DNA from: Reticulitermes speratus
Lineage: Eukaryota; Arthropoda; Insecta; Blattodea; Rhinotermitidae
Assembly (NCBI GenBank): GCA_021186555.1
Contig: JAJKFL010000006.1
Location: 26,409,478 to 26,473,477 of the forward strand
Direction of reading: 5' to 3'
DNA: 64,000 nt
Positions 22,102 to 32,275 of the stretch are shown here, piece after piece. The number at the start of each line of letters is the position of its first letter. The first letter of the stretch is position 1. Made by a program: the position numbers and the translations under genes. The notes beneath the pieces were generated by a model. The model did not search any database. It was not told the DNA's origin and saw only the letters and a list, made by a program, of their open reading frames with translations.

Positions 22102-22324
22102 AAGATTTAATTTGTAGCTGATTTTAGGCTTTCTCCGTGATTCAGTACTTGTGCACGGTTTTGGGGTGAATGACGCCGTGTAGATATGGACTTTGCGAGT
22201 ATTACCGATGTTTTGGATATCCTTAATATTTCTATGTTTAAGGCTAAGTGACTGCCCAGTAGCCCCTGTCACTTAGCATTAGGAAATTCAGGCAGAAAGG
22301 ATGTCCGAAATGTCGTTTGTCGTG

Positions 22325-22362
22325 TTATATATATTATATATATATATATATATTATATACAC
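22325..22362. repeat. (TA)n microsatellite
   Basis: Alternating TA with a few interruptions. No other signal. Confidence 0.9.
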
Positions 22363-22552
22363 ACGGTGCCGTCACCCTGAAACCGGATTCACATTAAGTA
22401 TTTTGATGGAGTGCATCCCGTTCTGCGAACTCACAATATGAATGGGAATATCGCGTTAGACACAACTTTATTGTAAGGCACGTACGGGTGGTACAGACTA
22501 CACGCTTCGGCTAATTACAGTACTAATTTTGGTACGTAAAATGACCAATATC

Positions 22553-22813
22553 GCCGATCCCAGTGGCCGTGCGATCTAAGGCGTGGGTTTTCGGCCGCTC
22601 GCTTACTATGATCGTGGGTTCGAATCTCGCCGGGGCATGGATGTCTGTCTGTTGTGAGTGTTGTGTGGTGTCAGGTAGAGGTCTCTGCGACGGGCTGGTC
22701 ACTCGTCCAGAGGAGTCCTACCGACTGTGGTGTGTCTAAAGTGTGTGTGACCATGAAACCTCGACGAAACGAGGAGGCCCAGGCCCATATAGGGCTGTCG
22801 AGCCATAGGGAAA
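22553..22813 (+). mobile_element. SINE family A, complete copy with TSD, inside P5
   Basis: Full head, body and tail as at 7051. The duplication AAAATGACCAATATC is at 22538-22552 and again at 22814-22828, a perfect 15 bp. The insertion happened after P5 was in place. Confidence 0.95.
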
Positions 22814-22880
22814 AAAATGACCAATATCTCCGTCCTTAATCCCCTGCAATACTACCAAATATGGCACATTGTTCTTGTAT

Positions 22881-22924
22881 CAGACCTAATGATGGCCTAC
22901 TATTAGGCCGAAACATGTAATCTG
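22881..22924 (+). ncRNA. hammerhead-like motif, P5 right arm (one core change)
   Basis: CTAATGA (22886-22892) differs from CTGATGA at G5, which should abolish catalysis. The rest is intact: T, stem II GGCCTA/TAGGCC, GAAAC, ATGTA. Stem I keeps CAGA paired with TCTG, after an unpaired C-A step next to the core. Confidence 0.4.
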
Positions 22925-23568
22925 GATAGCATACAGTGAAGTTTTGTCTGACGGATTTACACTAAATTTAATTAGTTAAGACAGTGCATTTAATCAGGGA
23001 TGCAAAAATCATCCCAAACTCTAGGAGACACTTCAAAATTCTAGGCGCCAAAAGGGTGACATGAAGCAAGTTTCGTACTGAGACCCACAAATATTAGGCG
23101 CCACCGTACAAAATTTAGTCACCACGGTGACCTGGCGCCTCGGATTTGTGCACCCCTGATTTTAATTTGATTTAATTTAATATTCTCTGTCGTCATTTCT
23201 GGGTATTAATTTTAGAAAGTAGGTTTTGTTTCCAAGTTTCGTTGAAGTAGATTTATTTAACGCGATCGAAATATGAATAAATATAGAGCTGTTCAGGAAT
23301 TCCAGTGAACATGTGGTGATAGCGTGCGAATAGTGGCAGCAATTAGGTCGAAACGACGGCGGTCGGTTACAGTAATTCAAGGCGTTTTGTGCAGCCCTGT
23401 ATCCCTTTCATATCCCATTATCATGCATGTAAGTCACTGTTGACTGTCTGAACAGTGTCGATATGGAAGCAACGCACAGTTCCTTTTTGGTTTCTGCTTC
23501 CCTGTTTCCTCCCAACCGCTGTTCTACGTGCTTGTATTCTCTTCATCTTCTTTGTTATTCTCTTTATT

Positions 23569-24099
23569 GGGTGCGTTCGCAAAATTGCGAAAAGCGAATA
23601 TTAGCTTTAGGTCTGTCCTTCTGTCCGCATGGAACAACTCGGCTCCCACTAGAAGGATTTTCATGAAATTTCATATTTGAGGATTTTTCAAAAATTATGG
23701 AGGAAATTCAAGTTTGATTAAAATCTGACAAGACTAACGGGTACTTTGCTTGAACACCTATATACATTTATGATAATATATTGCTGAATTCTTCTTAGAA
23801 TGAGAAATGTTTCGGACAAAAGTTGTAGAGAAAATCAAAACACATTTGTGTTCAATAAATGTTTTCCGAAAATTGTGCCGTTTATGGGATAATGTGGAAA
23901 GGTATGACAGGAAAGGTATGGCCAGACAGGCCACATATAACAATATAATACGGCACAGAAAAGATTCGATTTACACGCTGGATATCTCAGAAAAGAATAA
24001 AGACACACTCATAATATTTAATACTTATTGCTTTTTCACGGCAACAGTGGTTACGCGAACGCACCTCAGTGTTACGTTATACGTACCTTGTCTGTCTTA
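23569..24099 (+). repeat. dispersed repeat R1, copy 1
   Basis: Shares about 500 bp with 29311-29800: TTCGCAAAATTGCGAAAAGC, CCGCATGGAACAACTCGG, ATTTTCATGAAAT, GAATTCTTCTTAGAAT and GTGGTTACGCGAACG-type blocks in the same order. In this copy the segment is bounded by inverted tips GGTGCGTTCGC (about 23571) and GCGAACGCACC (about 24056-24066), which suggests a DNA-element origin, but homology runs 30 bp past the right tip. Its 119-codon ORF at 23807-24166 looks incidental. Confidence 0.75.
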
Positions 24100-24382
24100 T
24101 TGTTCTGAGCCGCTCGTTGTGACCTCGATGTTTGAATCGCCATGGAAACCTAAAGTCGGTTGTTAAGACGTCTTTAAATTTCACCTAGCGACATTCCGCA
24201 GCCGTTACAGCACCTGCATTACCCTGTCCATAACTGCGGATCTCATACACCACTAGAATGAAAGATTGATTACGGACACACGTCGTCAGACGTGGCATGT
24301 GATCCACGTACACTTGACTTGCGATTGCATGGGGCACTTCCTGTACTTGCTGGCACAATACTGCGTGTAACAGATTACACAA

Positions 24383-24691
24383 GGGGGCACGCGGTGGCGC
24401 AGTTGGTTGAGGCACTGCGCTACAAACCGGAACGTCGCGGGTTCGATTCCCGATGGTGTCATTGGAATTTTTCACTGACATAATCGTTTCGGTCGCACTA
24501 TGGCCCTGGGGTCGACTCAGTCTCTAACAGAAATGAGTACCAGGAATCTTTCCTGGGGGGTAAAGGCGGCCGGTGCGTAGGGCTGACAACCTTACCACCT
24601 TCATGTGCCGATTGTCTAAAAACCTGGGAGCCTCGACCTCCTGGAGCCCTAAGGGCCTGCCAAGGCCTGTAATGGGATTGCTTTAAAAAAA
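24383..24691 (+). mobile_element. SINE family C, complete copy
   Basis: tRNA-like head GCGGTGGCGCAGTTGGTTGA with box B GGGTTCGATTCCCGA, then GTCATTGGAATTTTTCACTG and a body holding TACCAGGAATCTTTCCTGGG, GTAAAGGCGGCCGGTGCGTA and GGGCTGACAACC. It ends in an A tract. Flanks GATTACACAA and CATTACAGAA are a likely decayed duplication. The body block is homologous to that of family D despite the different head. Confidence 0.9.
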
Positions 24692-25664
24692 CATTACAGA
24701 AACATAATGGTTACATGCATTTAATTACACACAGCGACCAAAGACATTTCGTCGTGATTTTGTTTTATGCGGGTTACGGGCACTATCTCGTATTGTTCTG
24801 CAATTGGTTTGCCTTAATGAAATTCTCTTTTCTGGATACAGGAAAACGAATTCAATTCTCTGAAATTTGACGTTATGAAAGGTAGACGTTCTGGAATTCG
24901 TAGGCATTGACCATGTAGCCTCTGATGTACTGTAAAGTGTTTATATTTGTGCACAAGTAGATTAAGGCTGTTTTGAAATATGTGTACAGAGGAATTTCTT
25001 TGTCTCTTAGAACATTTATTGCCTTTGAATTGAACAAGCATGGAAAAGGTTTGCGTACGAGTATTCCACTTTCCAGATATGTTCTTAGCGTTGTGCCGCC
25101 TGTTTTCCCTTTGAAGTTTAGTTGTTGTTTGTGCTCATCACTGGCTCGTTTTTCGTTTTAAAATTAATCCTGCTTTCCACTCCTCTGTTCTGGGGTATAG
25201 GCTCGTCAGGCATGAAACGCGTCGGTGTTCTGTTTGGCATTATCACAAGCTGTATGGTTGAAATTCGTGAATAGCGTAATAGCAAACATATTACACAGCG
25301 GGGTTTCAAGTAACCTTTGTGTGAAATTCTCATTTTTGCGTAATATACTTCCTCTCTCTGTCTCTCGGTTTCTCTCGCTCTGTCTTTGGGAATTTCATAC
25401 GAGAATTTAATTTCGAATATGTTGTTACTGGAATTGTATCATAACAGTGTTTCACTACTTTGTTAAAAGGCTTGGTAAATTGCCATTCCTCTGTATGAAC
25501 TGTTCGTATTTGATTTGATTCCTTTAAATTAGTCAACAAGTTTAATACTGTTTCGACGTCCGTACAGCTTCATTACAAACTACCTGCATGGTCCATAGTT
25601 CTTCAGAAGCTCATAGAAGCTAATAGCGGTTTATATAGTCAGACTCTGTTTTTATGTGATTCAG

Positions 25665-26012
25665 AAGTTAAATACTTGGTTCATCAGAGTCCTTCCACTG
25701 GTCCCTATTCTGAATCAAATTAATCCAATCTAAATACCCCCATCCTTTTTCTTTAAAGACTTTGTAATAATATTATTTTTCCACGCCTAGTCTTCCAAGT
25801 GGTCTGTTCAGGTTTTCCGACCAAAAACTTACATTCTTCTTCTGTCCCATGCGTGCTACATGTCCCGCATATATTCTTCCTGATTCAATTATCCCAATAA
25901 TTAGGGAGTCAGATCTATTGTATGGCGAGTAAAAATTTACTGTGGTTTTATCACCTAATTTGCCTCTCTTGCTGGGGGGTTCTTTTAAATTTTCGTGTTT
26001 CCGTTTTGGCAT
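25665..26012 (-). mobile_element. LINE 3' fragment, reversed (family 1)
   Basis: The reverse strand carries [20 protein letters not shown] and ENLNRPLGRLGVEK, matching the [15 protein letters not shown] and [11 protein letters not shown] region of the copy at 55406, then the tail tract CAGAATAGGGACCAGTGG. A stretch between 25870 and 26012 (PSKRGKLGDKTTVNF) is not shared and may be another insertion. No functional frame. Confidence 0.7.
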
Positions 26013-26414
26013 TACTTCGGCAATTTTTGTTTGGTATGAGGAGCAGTTTTACAATTTTTAATTGGTACTTCACGTTGTGTTTTATTAATAATCAATAAAC
26101 AAGGACAGGCACACATATATCGCAGACAAACATGATTATACATCTCACCAGGTACGACATACGAGTTGTGATCGACTGTAAATCTGATGCTAATCAGAGC
26201 TACCGAAAGGGAAGAGGGAAAATAGCCACACAGTATAGTAACCTGGAAGACTGTTGGTGGAGCAACGCGCACCGTGGACGCTTGAAAACTGACGTGAATT
26301 TGAAGCTCCTTGCGGAATAATATATGGCCACCCGCTTCACATACGTAATAGAGAAGTTGCCTATTGGTACGGCGTTGTGAGCGAGATTCGTGGTAGAGTC
26401 GCTAGAGAATGTTG

Positions 26415-26700
26415 ACCAACTCCATAGCAGAGTCCTGTTTGAAAAGCTTATAGTTCCTCAGCTAGTCAAGAAATTCCCTGCATTTTATGGAACCTGGAGG
26501 GTCATTGCTGTGTTCGCAAGAGGCCACCATTTGTCCTTATCCTGCACCAGATGAATACAGTACACGCCCCCCCCCCCCAATTCTGTTTCTTTAAGATGAA
26601 TCTCGTCCTGCGATGTACGACTGGTTTTCCCAAGTAGTGTTTTTCCCTCAGGTTTTCCCACCAAATCACCCCTGTGTGTCACTTGCCCGCGCACGTCATC
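26415..26700 (-). mobile_element. LINE 3' end, reversed (family 1)
   Basis: On the reverse strand: a GGGAAAACCAGTCGTACATC region, TTCATCTGGTGCAGGATAAG, then CAGCAATGACCCTCCAGGTT and the non-coding tail TTCTTGACTAGCTGAGGAAC ... GGACTCTGCTATGGAGTTGG. A run of nine C lies at about 26568-26577. Confidence 0.75.
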
Positions 26701-27224
26701 GTCCTACTTAATCTGATGACCTGGGCCCTAATAATACGTTGTGAGCAGTACAAATCATGAAGCTCCGCGCTGTGCAGTTTTTCTTTGGCCTCCTGTTACT
26801 TCCGCACTTGCATGATGACAGCAGGCCTGAAACCTGTTGTGACTTCTTGCTACTTTATTATAAGTAGGTTTCTACCTATACAATTGACACATTACTGTCA
26901 CAGTCTGTTTAATTTCTGGCGCGGTCGGAACAAAATGTTTCATCAATGCGCTTGTTAGCTTCCCCGTGTCTTTACGTTTGTCTGTCTGTCAGTCCATGTT
27001 AACAGCTTTAGAATACCTGGATGGAATTTTATAAAATTTTGTCGGCCTATTCCCATTTTTATGAAAGGTGGACACCAAAGAACACGTTACATGAAGACTG
27101 TATGCGTTTCTGTGGCCGTATTGAGCGTTAACTCGCTATATGTTGATTGCGATGGAGATTGTTTCGAACAAACGTACAGCACAATTAAGCATGCACGACG
27201 CTAACTAACCCAAAGCAGCAAGTT

Positions 27225-27350
27225 CCTCTTGAGAATCAGGTTCTTGCTGTTATTACCGTGCTCACGATAGCCTGCCACTGGCCCCTATTCTGAGCCAGAT
27301 GAGTCCTGTTTTATACCCACACATCCTATCTCGTTAAGTTGCATTTGTTC
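27225..27350 (-). mobile_element. short LINE 3' fragment, reversed (family 1)
   Basis: The reverse strand contains ACTCATCTGGCTCAGAATAG and GGGCCAGTGGCAGGCTATCG, followed by a decayed tail. Equivalent to the last 40 codons and tail of the 55395 copy. Confidence 0.55.
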
Positions 27351-28199
27351 TTTTGGCCTGCTGATTGGTGCAATTAACCAGTGCAGTTGATTTGACCGTG
27401 CACCAGTTAGTATGTGTATCCAATCATGACGTAGTGTGAAACTGTCTTTGTCAGCAAAAGGCTACACAGTGTGGTCTCGTTAGGTAGTGTATCAACTTCA
27501 GAGCTGTATTTAGCAAGAGCGGCTCAGTTTGAGTACTGGACAAACAGGTCGATACAGGCAGGGGGCGCCATGGCTGAACTCACGCGGAGACCCTCAGTAT
27601 AGATTACCCACTATCGAAGCCAATCTCACCACGCACCGGCTAATGCTAAAGTTTGTTCTGCCTGGCCGCAATGGAGGTAGGAACCCAAATTTTATATGGA
27701 AACCCCCATATGGCGGAATTTTTATTCCGATGAAGATGAAGTTTATAGGCGGGAAGCGAGACTTAGAGTTTAACTTAGAATATGAACCGCGTTTTAACCT
27801 GTGAGCTTTGCAAGAGAGGCCCTAATGCTACTGTACCATCAATATGCCTGTTCATAAGAAGATTACAGAAAGGTTGCGTGAAGTAAATACGCACTTTTAT
27901 CAAATATATCCCTTTGTCTTCCTTCTTTCCTAACTTTTTTGTTTCTTTCCCTTTATTTAAGCACGCGTTGTCCACTGCCTGGGTTATATAGCGTTAAATG
28001 CTAGGATGTTACTAATTATGAACGGGGATTGATACGGTAGGAGTCCTTGTTTGTGAATTTTGCATTATTTTTGGGCACCACGGATTACCTTCATCGGTAT
28101 ATACCGGTAAGAAATAGTGCTGTATCGGTCTGGGCTTTATTGTGAAGCTCATTACTAGATCATTTTGACATGACACATCCCCATTGTGTTTTAAATTAC

Positions 28200-28508
28200 A
28201 GATATATTTTCTCAAAATCAGTCATACACAACATATAAAACAGGCAACATGTCTCGGCTGATTAAGCCATCATGAGGTCTTGTTTGAGAACAAGGCTTCA
28301 TGTGTAAAACATTTTTAAGAACATTTCTTTGGGCACATTTACAATATATTTATATATTGTGAAGGTGGATATCTCACGCCTATTGCAGTATTAGTATAAT
28401 TTTAATGTTCTCAAAAAGGGCCTGATGATGGCTTAACAGCCGAAACATGTTGCCTGTTTTAGCTCGTCTTGTATGTTGTGTATGACTGATTTTGAGACAA
28501 TATATCCA
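28200..28508. repeat. palindromic element P6 (about 310 bp)
   Basis: Arms about 28200-28293 and 28407-28508, with a spacer of about 113 bp. Outer pairing: ATTTTCTCAAAATCAGTCAT with its complement near 28485-28500, then ACACAACATA with TATGTTGTGT. The left-arm motif is decayed (GTCTCGG for GTTTCGG); the right is intact. It lies only about 320 bp upstream of PACS exon C. Confidence 0.9.
28418..28455 (+). ncRNA. hammerhead-like motif, P6 right arm
   Basis: Stem I GGGC (28418-28421) pairs with GCCT (28452-28455) including one G-U. Core CTGATGA (28422-28428), T, stem II GGCT/AGCC with loop TAAC, GAAA (28442-28445), CATGTT with H17 as T28451. Every conserved core base is present. Confidence 0.5.
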
Positions 28509-28830
28509 TAACTGCATCGGCCATTATGCCACGCAGTGTCGCAAAGAGCCCCTTTGGAAACTGTGTACTCCACATGAGTTGTCACTCATGTATTCTGTGC
28601 GTAACTTGCAAATGACACACAGTTTTTACTGGCATGTGCTTCTGTTTGCAAAGTGCTAATTTGTTTGACGAAGACTTAGGTCTTCGGCGATGTTACGCCA
28701 TATTGACAGATCGATCCTTCGAAACTTCTGTAATTATTTACCAGTCGATACGGTGTAACTCGCCAGACCACTTGACTGTTCAACACCGCCATGATAACCC
28801 CACATCTCGCATGTTGTGTGTTTGTTACAG

Positions 28831-28956
28831 TATCCCCATTTCCTGAAACGAGATGGCAACAAACTGCACGTCATGTTACAGAGGCGGAAACGCTACAAAA
28901 ACAGAACAATCCTGGGCTTCAAAACACTGGCCGGAGGTGTCATCAACATGGCTCAG
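28831..28956 (+). CDS. PACS: PACS exon C: end of cargo-binding region, basic CK2-type segment
   Basis: A 126-bp exon between TTACAG and GTAAGC, phase 0 at both ends, 42 codons: [20 protein letters not shown], then [20 protein letters not shown] and AQ. It is the most conserved PACS stretch, nearly identical to the vertebrate YPHFLKR...[24 protein letters not shown]. The basic run RRKRYKNR lies in the region reported to bind protein kinase CK2 in mammalian PACS-1, and the recurrent human PACS1 change R203W falls in it as I remember. No stop or frame break is present. Confidence 0.97.
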
Positions 28957-29310
28957 GTAAGCTTCTTGTTAATACAGTGCCCGCTGTTGTATACAAGACC
29001 GTCATGTCTGTGGTCGTTCGTATACTTTTTTTCGCAAACGGAATAAAATGAACGCAGATTGGTGGTTTTACTCTCCATGTTTATTGTTGAATCCCAACAC
29101 TACTGGGCGGGCTTTTGTACTGTGAGTCCATACTAAACGTTTTGGGACGATTTTAATTAGGATATTTAGCGATACTGTATAGCAAATTAGGTACATTACG
29201 TGACACCAAAACCGAACTTGGACAGTCCCCCCAACCCCCGAAAATTGTGGAACTTGAAAAGCATTTTGTGTCCTGAAAAAAAAAATATATATATATATAT
29301 ATTAGACACC

Positions 29311-29798
29311 TTCGCAAAATTGCGAAAAGCGACTGTTAGCTTCGTCATGTCCGTCCGCATGGAACAACTCGGTTCCCATTGGACGGATTTTCATGAAATC
29401 TGGCATTTGAGCATTTTTCTAAAATACGTTGAGAAAATTCAAGTTTCAGTAAAATGGGACAAAAATAACGGGTACTTTACATGAGGACCTATGTACATTT
29501 ATGATATCTCGCTGAATTCTTCTTAGAATAAGAAATGTTTCAGACAAAGTTGTAGAGAAAATCAAAACGGCCATTTTATGTTTAATAATTTGTTTTTCCG
29601 AAAATCGTGCCGTTTGTAAGATAATGTGGGAAAATACGGTACAGTCGGACAGGCCACAGATGACAATATAATACAGCGCATAAGCGCTGGATAGCTAAGG
29701 CTACAGACGCACACTCAGAGTAGTACTTCTTGCTCTTGCACGACAACAATGGTTACGCGAACGCGCTTCAGTGTTGGTTTTATACGTACATTGCCTGT

Positions 29799-29800
<2 letters not shown>
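29311..29800 (+). repeat. dispersed repeat R1, copy 2
   Basis: Second copy of the repeat at 23569-24099, in the same orientation and with the same block order, somewhat shorter. Its left end abuts an (AT)n run and its right end a (TG)n run. Copies differ by scattered substitutions and small indels, so neither is recent. Confidence 0.75.
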
Positions 29801-29850
<50 letters not shown>

Positions 29851-31234
29851 TAAGATTTGCAATCACTGTTTCAAACATTTTTCTGTGTGATGAATATTTA
29901 ACTAAATACGAGGAGAAATAAGTTCTGAGTGTGCAGTTTGGTACCCGTAGTGACTGTCTTTGCATCTTCAATATATGTACAGGCGTGATCAAGTGCGTAT
30001 GCAGAACGGTAGAAGACAGCTGGCCAGTAGCTGAACACTCCGTTGTAATACACATTTCCGACCTCGTTTCATCTGCACATTTCTCTCGCCCCTCTGCAGT
30101 AAGGTGCAGACGGCATTACAAGATGCACGCTTAAGTTGCCAGCTTTAATACACAGTTACCTCGCGCCGCTATATTATATATATATATATATATATTATAC
30201 ACACCACACACACATATGTGTGTGTGTGTTGTGGTACAGATAATATTTTATGGCCGGACTAAGCACTGCAGAGCGGGCGGCATTATCGGTGGTTGTGCCG
30301 CAACGGTGTCGTCCGCTCTACGGCGAGCAGAACATGTCTGTCACAATTGGCAAAACTCCAGTGAGTGTGGTCAGTACTTCATTGCGTTCCTGGTGAAATT
30401 CCAAAGAAAAGGAAGGGAGAGACAAAGGAGGCCGATTTTCAGTTTACGTTCGAACCTGGGACCTTCCGGATGCAGGGCAGGAACCGTGTAAACCTGTCAG
30501 CAAAGTGTCTATTTTTTTACTACGTTGCGAATTTGGTGTCAAGATACAAATTCTGGATTTTAACAGATGGACGGCTGGATGAACAAACTTTATTTCCAGT
30601 GCGCGGATCACCTAAATTTGTGCCCAGAATTTCCTAAATTAGTTTGTAATGCCGAATGTCGATCGAGTATTGTCAAGTTCAGTATGTATTCCGTGTGGGA
30701 AGCAGGCAGTCGATAGCAGCCCTACCGCCAAGATTTATTGCTGCATTCGTGACGTGTAAACAGTGTTGTGATGGTTTGTAGCCAGCACCGCTTATAGCTT
30801 CGTGTTATCGCTCTGGGCCAGGCATACAATAGAGAGCAAATTTACGGCTTGTAGCATAACACAGCCTTTCTTCCCGAGTTCTGATAGATTCAATGACCGA
30901 CCCCAAGTCTTTGCCATCTTCCTCGCCACTTGGTTGGTCATACCATTAAACGGTACACAGATGAATAGAGATAATATTGTTCAAGGCAGACCATTTAATC
31001 GCTAAAAGAAGACGAAAATCGAAATTAAGTCCCTAACTGTATAATAGTGTTTTATTGTGGGCTTTAGTAAAGTATAGTGTTTACGAGAATAATGTGATGT
31101 AACACGATTGCAGATCAGCAGCAGAAATTACACAACGAAAGACGAGTTGGTGTAAACTTGGTATGAGACATCCTGTTGTGTACATAATATTTGACTCAAA
31201 TACAATTCCCGTCTAACCTAACACTTTACTGAAG

Positions 31235-31910
31235 TATGACGAACATTAATATATGTGGCTACATGTTTCGGCTCAAATTAGAAGCCAAGCGTTTAGCGGA
31301 CCTTCACCACATACACTGTACTACCAACATTTCGACAAAATAACTAATATACGTGTATACCAAACTTCGAACTGCAATGGTTACTGTGTGACATGTATCT
31401 CTCTTTGCTGTATACTATAATGTAGTTAAGGGAGATCGAACAACCATAAACGCCATCATACATACAATACGTTCCAACTACAATTTAACGAATGTGGACA
31501 GTTAATAAAGGGAACTCAAACGCATTGTTCTCAGGCTCTGCATAAGTTGTAACAATAATGTTAATAATTTTAAAAAGTTATACAATTTTGGCATAATAAA
31601 TAATGCAACATTTTGGCATAGTAAGTAATTCAACCCATATCGTCGTTGTTTATATTCGAAGCATAAAAGTTATATCAGAAAATTGTAGTATAATTTATAT
31701 TAAAACACGTTAAATATATCTCAGGCGAAATCAGAATACACATATGGAGCTGAGATCTCAAAATCTTTTCCAACAGTACCATAACAGTAACAGTAACCAT
31801 ACAGTAACAGTAACAGACTGTTTCCTCTGTACTCGTACATATCTTTCAGAATTGGCGTGATGATGGCTTCTAATTTGAACTGAAATGTGTAGTCAAGTAT
31901 ATTAATAATC
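31235..31910. repeat. separated inverted halves of a palindromic element, P7
   Basis: 31235-31310 reads, in reverse, GGCTTCTAATTTGAGCCGAA and ACATGTAG; 31865-31912 reads + GATGGCTTCTAATTTGAACT and GAAATGTGTAGTC. Flanking ATTAATATA/TATATTAAT-type sequence also pairs. The halves are about 550 bp apart with unrelated AT-rich sequence between them, so either the spacer is large or something inserted. The right motif is TGATGATGGCTTC with a broken GAAAC block. Confidence 0.6.
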
Positions 31911-32077
31911 GTCAGTGATCTGTGAAGAAGTGATGTGTTAGGGTGAAGTTGCGGTCTGTTTGGTATAAACACTGACATTGCCGGCTTCGGGGCCGAGAAC
32001 TGAATCCGAACCTCCCGAACTGCCAGCGGCTCCTCATTGGCATTCAGCAATACACATTAGCATACATTTCTTATTAG

Positions 32078-32275
32078 ACGTAGATGGAAGGATAATATTA
32101 AAACGGGTATGAAGAAATAAGGCGTGAGGGTGTTGACTGGATCTTCTTGGACTGAAGTAGGACTCAAGTGACGGGCGTGAACGCGATAATGAATCGTGGG
32201 GTCCCATAAAAAGCCATGAATAATCGTGGGGTCCCATAAAAAGCCATGAATAATCTCATCAGCTGAGCAGCTACT
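32078..32275 (+). mobile_element. LINE 3' end (family 1, decayed)
   Basis: GTAGATGGAAGGATAATATT, then AAAACGGGTATGAAGAAATA, GACTGGATCTTCTTGGACTG, AATGAATCGTGGGGTCCCAT and a tail related to AGCTGAGCAGCTACTAGG. It parallels the end of the 55395 copy. Contains the local 27-bp duplication. Confidence 0.65.

Larger units (their letters stand above)
22445..22960. repeat. palindromic element P5 split by a SINE
   Basis: The left arm (about 22445-22537) and right arm (about 22860-22960) are inverted relatives, for example ACAACTTTATTGTAAGG against CATACAGTGAAGTTTTGTC, and a decayed core read in reverse near 22505-22520. The family A SINE with its own target-site duplication sits between the arms. Confidence 0.65.
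14890..28830 (+). other. PACS intron B-C (13.9 kb)
   Basis: Bounded by GTAAGT and TTACAG. It is the densest palindrome region of the window (19.5-22.9 kb and 28.2-28.5 kb), with LINE ends, a hAT MITE and SINEs listed separately. A short + strand LINE fragment (AGATGGGAGGACAACATTAA) lies at 19480-19517. I recognise nothing in 16590-17600, 18710-19470, 19990-20870, 24700-25660 or 27360-28190. Confidence 0.85.

Noticed and set aside
26800..26850. another hammerhead-like motif (ATGATGACAGCAGGCCTGAA)
   Set aside because: The first core bases do not fit, stem II cannot form properly between the core and GAAAC, and no inverted partner lies nearby.
23569..29800. the two R1 copies as LTRs of one retroelement
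   Set aside because: They are considerably diverged, lack TG...CA ends, a primer-binding site or polypurine tract, and the sequence between contains unrelated insertions and no gag-pol.
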